Assembly: GCA_900554165.1 (NCBI GenBank)
Contig: USGR01000030.1
Coordinates: 1 to 8,894, forward strand
DNA from: an uncultured Oscillospiraceae bacterium
Lineage (GTDB): Bacteria > Bacillota_A > Clostridia > Oscillospirales > Acutalibacteraceae
Direction of reading: 5' to 3'
DNA length: 8,894 bases
Shown here: piece by piece, positions 1-4,761 of the stretch
How positions within the stretch are numbered: position 1 is the stretch's first letter
Layout of the letters: each line of letters starts with the position of its first letter
Program-made: the position numbers and the translations under genes
The notes under the pieces: model-generated
The model's database searches: none
Told to the model about the DNA's origin: nothing
What the model saw: the letters and a program-made list of their open reading frames with translations, nothing else

Positions 1-387
1 CAATATAATTGCTACGGGGATCATTGGCTGAGCTGATGGAAAGCGCTACGAAAAAGTTTTAACTTATGATATTGACTGTAGTAAGCTGCAAGTAAAAATT
101 TGATGAAAATAGTCAGACGATTATTTGGAATAAGCAGTAATCGATAATTTACGAGACGTACAGAAAACGATGTAGGGGAAAATTAAACATTCTTTGAGCT
201 GCGCCGATATAATGCCGTACAACGGCCTATATAAGACTTCGAGTGATTATATCTTGAGAAAAAGCGGATATAATTTTGCGGACTTACATTATTAAGTTTA
301 TAAATATATAAGATTAAACAAATCATTTTTGCTTTACGTTGATTTGTTTTTTAATTATATTGCGCAGCAGCAAAATGGGGGGACATC
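1..387. other. Left-edge spacer with no supported gene
   Basis: No convincing gene lies here. One short open stretch on the + strand (31-117, after an in-frame TGA at 28-30) reads ADGKRYEKVLTYDID and on to a TGA. It could be the tail of a broken upstream gene, but it is too short to name. A second stretch (176-295) reads without stops for 39 codons but has no good start. A compact hairpin lies at 214-226 (GCCGT, loop ACA, ACGGC), directly after a TATAAT-like hexamer at 208-213 that has no recognisable -35. There is no trace of a response regulator receiver or winged-helix motif, which would be expected just before the kinase that follows. Confidence 0.5.
316..352 (+). terminator. Terminator-like hairpin just before the kinase gene
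   Basis: AAACAAATCA (316-325) is perfectly complementary to TGATTTGTTT (340-349), with a 14-nt loop and a run of six T (347-352). The stem is AT-rich and the loop large, so termination is probably partial. It ends 25 nt before the kinase ribosome binding site. It could therefore be the end of an upstream transcript or an attenuator for the kinase gene. Confidence 0.5.
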
Positions 388-1380
388 ATGCTCCGAAACC
401 GGGAAATAAAAATTTGCCTTATAATATCAGCGATTATTATTGTTGGCGGCACTGTAGCGGGATATATTATCGACAAACGTGCGGGATATCTTGTGCTTGC
501 ATTGACTGTGATTATCACACTTGCTTGGAGCATAGGTGCGGCGCTTCGCTATCGGCGAATATCATCGCTCGCAAATGAAATAGACGCCATATTGCATGGA
601 AAGGAAAATATTGATTTATCTCATTATAATGAGGGAGAGCTGAGCCTGCTGCAGTCAGAGATAACTAAGCTTTTTGTAAGGCTCAGAGAGCAGGCCGATA
701 TGCTGAAAGATGATAAGACTCGCCTTGCCGATTCCATCGCCGATATTTCGCATCAGGTGCGCACGCCGCTGACGTCGGTAAACCTCATTGCGGCGGCGCT
801 GCTTAATCCGGCGCTTGATGAAGAACAGCGCAGAGCACAGGTGCGGGATATGCAGCGTCAGCTTGACCGCATAGATTGGCTTATATCGTCGCTTCTGAAA
901 ATAGCAAAGTTAGATGCGGGCACCATATTCCTCAGACGTGACAAAATTTCGCTTAAATCGCTGATAGACAAGGCGGCGGAACCGCTGGCAATACCGATGG
1001 AGCTTAAGGAGCAGACAATAGAGGCCGATATAAGCGGAAGCTTTATCGGCGATTTATCATGGACGGCGGAAGCGGTTGGAAATATACTTAAAAACTGTAT
1101 GGAGCATATGGAGCAGGGCACTATATATGTAACTACACGTGAGAATAGTTTGTATTCGGAAATAATAATTCGAGATACTGGACCCGGCATAGATAAAAAT
1201 GATATTCCGCATCTTTTCGAGCGGTTTTATAAGGGTACCAATTCATCTGAGCAGAGCGTTGGAATAGGGCTTGCGCTCTCACGGATGATTATTGTAAAGC
1301 AAAACGGAACAATAAAAGCCGAGAATTATAAATCAGGCGGCGCCGTTTTCACCATTCGCTTTTATAAGGGTACTATTTAA
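388..1380 (+). CDS. Sensor histidine kinase, two-TM, VanS/Bce-like
   Basis: Membrane-bound sensor kinase of 330 aa that would autophosphorylate on a histidine and pass phosphate to a response regulator. Two N-terminal membrane helices (about residues 8-28 and 33-53) are joined by only a few residues (DKRA). There is thus almost no extracytoplasmic sensor domain, as in intramembrane-sensing kinases. A linker (about 55-112) leads to the H box DISHQVRTPLTS with His122. The ATPase domain shows an N box around NILKNC (232-237), G1 DTGPGI (263-268), F box LFERFYKG (276-283) and G2 GIGLALS (292-298). All catalytic motifs are intact and the length is normal. The start is set by GGGGGGA (377-383), four bases before the ATG. 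No response regulator is visible and a hairpin precedes the gene, so it is either an orphan or separated from its partner. Kinases of this type commonly sit with ABC/FtsX transporters, and one lies 2.7 kb downstream, beyond the hydrogenase. The family is clear; the stimulus is unknown. Confidence 0.93.
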   Translation: MLRNREIKICLIISAIIIVGGTVAGYIIDKRAGYLVLALTVIITLAWSIGAALRYRRISSLANEIDAILHGKENIDLSHYNEGELSLLQSEITKLFVRLREQADMLKDDKTRLADSIADISHQVRTPLTSVNLIAAALLNPALDEEQRRAQVRDMQRQLDRIDWLISSLLKIAKLDAGTIFLRRDKISLKSLIDKAAEPLAIPMELKEQTIEADISGSFIGDLSWTAEAVGNILKNCMEHMEQGTIYVTTRENSLYSEIIIRDTGPGIDKNDIPHLFERFYKGTNSSEQSVGIGLALSRMIIVKQNGTIKAENYKSGGAVFTIRFYKGTI

Positions 1381-1688
1381 TCTGTTTTTACGCCATAGAT
1401 TTTCATAATGTTTATAATTATAAAAAAGGGAAAACAGAAAGTATATTACGCAGCTTTTCCAGCGGTCTAAATAAATCAAGTCCGTAAATTTATTAAAATT
1501 CAAAAGACATTTTTCATATGACCCTTATCTATAGTGAAATGTGTGCTTTGGATAAGTACAGCTTTGGCGAATAATAATTTTGCCGGCCTTTAAGAACTTA
1601 GATGCTGTATAGTCTTATTATAGCAATTTTTATAAAATATATATTGTAAACCTAAATTTATTTAAAGCTGTAAATTGGCAAAATATAC

Positions 1689-1717
1689 TTGAAAAAGGGC
1701 AAGGATTATCGTATCCT
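1689..1717 (+). promoter_or_regulatory. Sigma-A-type promoter of the hydrogenase gene
   Basis: TTGAAA (1689-1694), a 17-nt spacer, then TATCCT (1712-1717). Transcription would start near 1724, giving a leader of about 25 nt. The -10 lies within an inverted repeat, AGGAT (1702-1706) / ATCCT (1713-1717), which could be an operator for a repressor. Assigned by eye from hexamer match and spacing. Confidence 0.5.
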
Positions 1718-1734
1718 AAAAAGAGTTTAAGTAT

Positions 1735-1742
1735 GGAGGAAG
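1735..1742 (+). promoter_or_regulatory. Ribosome binding site that decides the hydrogenase start
   Basis: GGAGGAAG ends directly against the ATG at 1743. The core GGAGG (1735-1739) is only 3 nt from that ATG but 9 nt from the in-frame ATG at 1749. The second ATG is therefore the more likely start. Confidence 0.6.
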
Positions 1743-1748
1743 ATGCAG

Positions 1749-3254
1749 ATGATTCGAGGACTGGACACTGCTGTTAAACGTTTGAGAAAGCAGGTATTTA
1801 CTGAGGTAGCGCGCGTAGCCTATGAGTCAGAAAATCTCAATGACGACATTGAGGCTATTCCTTATAAAATAACGCCGGGCGACGAGCCGCAGTATCGCGA
1901 GAGCATATGGCGCGAGCGCGCGATTTGCTCTGAGCGCGTACGACTTGCCATGGGCATGAGCTTGCGTCCGGAGGACAAGCCGGTGCACGTTACGGCCGGC
2001 CTTGACGAAAGCAATATATCGGAGAAATATTACGAGCCGCCGCTTATGCAGGTAATTCCGTCGGCGTGCGACGCATGCACCGCAAACGAGTACAGGGTGA
2101 CAAACAACTGCCGCGGCTGTGTGGCGCATCCGTGTATTGAGGTGTGCCCGAAAGATGCTATATCTATGGTAGACGGGCATTCTTATATAGACCAGTCAAA
2201 GTGCATTCGCTGCGGCCGGTGTAAGGCTGCCTGCCCTTACGACGCGATAGCGCATGAAATTCGTCCGTGTGCAGAGGCGTGCGGTGTAAACGCCATTGAA
2301 AGCGACAGCTCCGGCAGAGCATATATCAACCCGGATAAATGCGTTTCATGCGGAATGTGTATGGTAAACTGTCCGTTTGGTGCAATAGCCGATAAATCGC
2401 AGATATTCCAGCTTATCCGCGCCATGAAAGAGGGCGGAGAAATTGTTGCGGAGGTTGCTCCTGCAATAGCGGGGCAGTTTGGCCCGAACGTAAGTCAGAA
2501 AAATGTAAAGGCTGCGCTTTTAGAGCTGGGATTTTCAGAGGTCTATGAGGTGGCGCTTGGCGCTGATATGGGCGCTGCGACAGAAGCGCGTCATTATGTT
2601 GAAGAGGTTGCAACCGGCAAGCTGCCGTTCCTGCTGACGTCATGCTGCCCGTCTTGGGCGGTGCTCGCAAAGCACTATTTTCCGGAAATGATAGATAAAA
2701 TATCAAATGCGCTGACGCCTATGGTGGCAACGGCGAGGACTATAAAACAAAAGCATCCCCATGCAAAGGTTGTATTTATAGGGCCGTGTGCCTCTAAAAA
2801 GCTTGAAGCATCGCGCCACAGCGTAAGAAGCGACGTTGACTTTGTAATAACATTTGAAGAATTAGATGCTATATTTGAGGCCCGCGGCATAGACATGAGC
2901 AAATATGAAAATGAGCAGGACATGCACGACGCTACGGGTGCCGGCAGAGGGTACGCCGTCGCCGGCGGGGTCGCTTCAGCGATAGAGAAGTGCATAAACG
3001 AATATTATCCCGGCACCGAGGTTAATATTGAGCATGCAGAGGGCCTTTCGGAATGCCGCAAGATATTGATGATGGCGAAAGCAGGCAAAATGGACGGCTG
3101 CCTGATAGAGGGAATGGGTTGTCCGGGCGGCTGCGTTGCCGGCGCGGGAACCATAGCTCCTGTTATGAAAGCGGCGCAGGCCGTAAAAAAAGCTGTTCAG
3201 GATTCTGACGAGGCAGTTCCGCCTAAAGAGCTTGCAGAAATACAGCTTGATTAA
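1749..3254 (+). CDS. Monomeric [FeFe] hydrogenase, group B type
   Basis: Iron-only hydrogenase interconverting H2 with protons and electrons, probably cytoplasmic and using ferredoxin. It has 501 aa from the ATG at 1749 (503 from 1743; numbering here is from 1743). The N-terminal third is cysteine-rich: C109xxC112, C123xxC126xxxxC131xxxC135P, then a two-cluster ferredoxin domain (C154xxC157xxC160xxxC164P and C200xxC203xxC206xxxC210P) with an extra C176xxxC180 between. The H-cluster domain has L1 TSCCPSW (299-305; C301 likely proton relay, C302 ligand), L2 GPCASKK (347-353; C349) and L3 EGMGCPGGC (456-464; C460, C464). All four H-cluster ligands are present. L2 has GPC instead of the MPC of classical group A enzymes. 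That and the N-terminal cysteine pattern point to the clostridial group B enzymes, whose role is less well known. No HydE, HydF or HydG maturation genes are in the window. It has its own promoter and terminator, so it appears to be transcribed alone. Confidence 0.93.
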   Translation: MIRGLDTAVKRLRKQVFTEVARVAYESENLNDDIEAIPYKITPGDEPQYRESIWRERAICSERVRLAMGMSLRPEDKPVHVTAGLDESNISEKYYEPPLMQVIPSACDACTANEYRVTNNCRGCVAHPCIEVCPKDAISMVDGHSYIDQSKCIRCGRCKAACPYDAIAHEIRPCAEACGVNAIESDSSGRAYINPDKCVSCGMCMVNCPFGAIADKSQIFQLIRAMKEGGEIVAEVAPAIAGQFGPNVSQKNVKAALLELGFSEVYEVALGADMGAATEARHYVEEVATGKLPFLLTSCCPSWAVLAKHYFPEMIDKISNALTPMVATARTIKQKHPHAKVVFIGPCASKKLEASRHSVRSDVDFVITFEELDAIFEARGIDMSKYENEQDMHDATGAGRGYAVAGGVASAIEKCINEYYPGTEVNIEHAEGLSECRKILMMAKAGKMDGCLIEGMGCPGGCVAGAGTIAPVMKAAQAVKKAVQDSDEAVPPKELAEIQLD

Positions 3255-3287
3255 TGCTTATCAAAAGAGTTATGATGGTTTGAGAAA

Positions 3288-3324
3288 TTATGCCCGGACT
3301 AAAAAGGTCTGGGCATAATTTATT
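3288..3324 (+). terminator. Rho-independent terminator of the hydrogenase gene
   Basis: TTATGCCCGGACT (3288-3300) pairs with GGTCTGGGCATAA (3306-3318) around an AAAAA loop. This is a 13-bp stem with two G-T pairs, followed by TTTATT. It lies 34 nt after the hydrogenase stop and closes a single-gene unit. Confidence 0.85.
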
Positions 3325-3512
3325 GCTGCTTTGAGAATGAGAAAAGCATTGTTAAAACTGGGAGCAGGTAAAAAGTCATTGGCAAAAAATAAATTAGTGA
3401 AAATCAGGTAATGAGTAGAAAAAAGAACTTGTTTCTCCTCACAAAATAAGTTTGTTTAATAAAAGGGAATGTAAGAAGCCTCAAGTTACTACGAAACTTA
3501 AGGAGAGAAGAA

Positions 3513-3551
3513 ATGACTAATTTACCATTTGCAGCGCGAGCCATGCGATGA
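3513..3551 (+). CDS. Possible leader peptide 1 (12 aa)
   Basis: ATG ends 39 nt later at TGA and encodes MTNLPFAARAMR. TAAGGAG (3499-3505) lies 7 nt before the ATG, an excellent site. Part of that site can pair with upstream sequence: CTC AAGTT (3480-3487) with AACTT AAG GAG (3495-3505), leaving AAG bulged. Translation could thus be controlled by structure. Codon content is too short to test, so it may be chance. Confidence 0.25.
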   Translation: MTNLPFAARAMR

Positions 3552-3563
3552 TATTTATCAGTG

Positions 3564-3777
3564 CCCCTTTTAGGAGTCAGCAAGTACTAACTCCTCTGGG
3601 GTCTGAGTAAACCACTACTTTACTATTGGTTTTGATTGAAGCTTTGGCGGAAAACCTGTTTTGCCGCAAATAAGCAGAAAAGGTTAAGATGACCTTGTGC
3701 TGTAAGTGCGGCTTTTGATAAAAAGAGCACACAAGGCGGCAGTCAATGGTTAATCACACAACTGCCCATTATAATGG
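3564..3777 (+). other. Cluster of four hairpins plus a palindrome
   Basis: (1) CCCC (3564-3567)/GGGG (3598-3601) enclosing AGGAGT (3572-3577)/ACTCCT (3590-3595). (2) GCGGAAAA (3647-3654)/TTTT-g-CCGC (3659-3667), loop CCTG. (3) CCTT+GTGCT (3693-3701)/AGCAC+AAGG (3726-3736, two bases bulged), with an inner CTTTT (3712-3716)/AAAAG (3721-3725). (4) GGCAGT (3738-3743)/ACTGCC (3761-3766), overlapping a 12-bp perfect palindrome CCATTATAATGG (3766-3777). Such density suggests a structured RNA leader, but no known riboswitch or intron core was recognised. Confidence 0.35.
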
Positions 3778-3803
3778 AAGCTTACGTACAACAGGAGAAA
3801 ACA

Positions 3804-3848
3804 ATGAAACGGCTGCTTATATTGGCTGACTGCGAAGTGTTTCGATGA
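3804..3848 (+). CDS. Possible leader peptide 2 (14 aa)
   Basis: ATG to TGA encodes MKRLLILADCEVFR, with AGGAG (3793-3797) 6 nt upstream. It is in the same frame as the first mini-ORF and ends in the same context: both stop at CGATGATATT (3546-3555 and 3843-3852), so both peptides end in Arg. It lies 230 nt before the ABC ATPase start. It may be a leader peptide, a fragment of a decayed gene, or chance. Confidence 0.25.
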   Translation: MKRLLILADCEVFR

Positions 3849-3992
3849 TATTATTCTGTTACACTTAATTGGCCGCGCCGGCAGCCATTTCAGGTTCTAT
3901 GCAAGCTGCCGCTTCGACAGTGGCTTTGACTATAGAAATGATTAATTTAAACTGGCTTTAAGCTATAATAAATCTGAGCAAATATTATAAAA

Positions 3993-4006
3993 TGACGTTT
4001 TTGTAA
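3993..4006 (+). promoter_or_regulatory. BceR-like operator candidate before the ABC operon
   Basis: TGACG-TTTT-TGTAA matches TNACA-N4-TGTAA, the BceR-type box as I remember it, at all but one fixed position. It also lies within an imperfect inverted repeat, ATGAC-g-TTTT (3992-4001) / AAAA-GTCAT (4010-4018). A -10-like TACAAT is at 4040-4045 without a good -35, which would fit an activator-dependent promoter. Tentative. Confidence 0.25.
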
Positions 4007-4077
4007 TATAAAAGTCATCTGAAAGTAAGACTTATATTGTACAATAAGCTCATAAACTGAAAAGGAGCAGTGGAGCA

Positions 4078-4761
4078 ATGGAAATACTAAGAGTGGAAAA
4101 CCTTACCAAAATATACGGAAAAGGAGAAAATGCCGTGCATGCATTGGACGGCGTATCGTTTTCTGTGGAAAAGGGCGACTTTATTTCAATAATAGGACCG
4201 TCTGGCTCCGGCAAATCGACGCTTCTGCACATATTGGGCGGCGTAGATAAACCCACCGATGGAAAGGTGTATATGAACGGTCAGGACGTATATGCGCAAA
4301 ACGATGAGCAGCTTGCTATTTTCCGCCGCAGAGAAGTCGGGCTTATTTATCAGTTTTACAATCTTATACCCGTGCTCAACGTTACGGAGAATATAACTTT
4401 GCCGGTGCTCATGGACGGCCGCAAGGTAAATGACGAAAGGCTTGAAGAGCTGCTTAATACACTGGATTTAAAGGGCAGAGAAAATCATCTGCCAAACCAG
4501 CTCTCCGGCGGACAGCAGCAGCGTGTTTCAATAGGTCGCGCACTTATGAATGCTCCGGCGGTGGTGCTGGCCGACGAGCCGACAGGAAATCTTGATTCAA
4601 AAAATAGTCAGGAAATAGTAGAGCTTTTAAAGCTTTCAAATCAGAAATACAACCAAACACTTATAATAATAACGCATGACGAGAATATAGCTCTGCAGGC
4701 CAACCGCATACTTGCAATAGAGGACGGCAGAATTACCCGCGATGAGGTGATTAACAGATGA
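4078..4761 (+). CDS. ABC transporter ATP-binding protein, MacB/LolD/BceA type
   Basis: Cytoplasmic ATPase of 227 aa that would power the permease encoded next. Motifs in order: Walker [10 protein letters not shown] (40-48), Q-loop Gln92 in YQFYNLIP, signature LSGGQQQR (142-149), Walker B VVLADEP (162-168) with catalytic Glu167, D-loop NLDS (171-174) and switch His200. The YQFYNLIP stretch and short length are typical of the ATPases that work with FtsX-type permeases, a family that extrudes or senses peptides, lipoproteins and antibiotics by mechanotransmission. AAGGAG (4062-4067) lies 10 nt before the ATG. The stop codon overlaps the permease start (ATGA), so the two are translationally coupled. 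All catalytic residues are intact. The family is secure; the substrate is not known. Confidence 0.95.
   Translation: MEILRVENLTKIYGKGENAVHALDGVSFSVEKGDFISIIGPSGSGKSTLLHILGGVDKPTDGKVYMNGQDVYAQNDEQLAIFRRREVGLIYQFYNLIPVLNVTENITLPVLMDGRKVNDERLEELLNTLDLKGRENHLPNQLSGGQQQRVSIGRALMNAPAVVLADEPTGNLDSKNSQEIVELLKLSNQKYNQTLIIITHDENIALQANRILAIEDGRITRDEVINR

Larger units (their letters stand above)
1381..1748. other. AT-rich spacer between kinase and hydrogenase
   Basis: No gene is supported. It contains a 14-bp perfect palindrome TTTATAATTATAAA (1411-1424) and an outer inverted repeat TCTGTTTT (1381-1388) / AAAACAGA (1431-1438) immediately after the kinase stop codon. The outer repeat could form a hairpin at the kinase transcript end, but no clean T tract follows. 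The rest is AT-rich up to the hydrogenase promoter. Confidence 0.5.
3325..4077. other. 750-bp hairpin-rich spacer before the ABC operon
   Basis: No full-length gene. It holds two mini-ORFs with strong ribosome binding sites, a cluster of hairpins, a dyad that could be an operator, and locally GC-rich patches (for example 3870-3925) unlike normal intergenic DNA here. The frame of both mini-ORFs is the same. Read through, it is broken only by stops at 3549 (TGA), 3588 (TAA), 3633 (TGA), 3690 (TGA), 3846 (TGA) and 3927 (TGA), with an open run of 51 codons from 3693. Either a decayed gene or a long regulatory leader would look like this. I recognise no protein family in any frame. Confidence 0.45.

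Noticed and set aside
176..295. 39-codon open stretch near the left edge
   Set aside because: No good start codon with a ribosome binding site and no recognisable motif.
339..578. Alternative + strand frame overlapping the kinase start
   Set aside because: Overlaps the well-supported kinase coding sequence in another frame and has no motif; a shadow frame.
1743..1748. Upstream ATG as hydrogenase start
   Set aside because: Only 3 nt from the GGAGG core, too close for efficient initiation; the ATG at 1749 has better spacing. The difference is two residues.
3866..3935. Transposase-like fragment reading RFDSGFDYRND in another frame
   Set aside because: The faint likeness to the R-x-DSGF motif of IS1380-type transposases is a few residues only, with no other transposase motif and no terminal inverted repeats around it.
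3513..3935. Selenocysteine or recoded TGA joining the mini-ORFs
   Set aside because: TGA is the normal stop of the ATPase gene, there is also an in-frame TAA at 3588, no SECIS-like element was recognised, and the read-through product matches no family I know.
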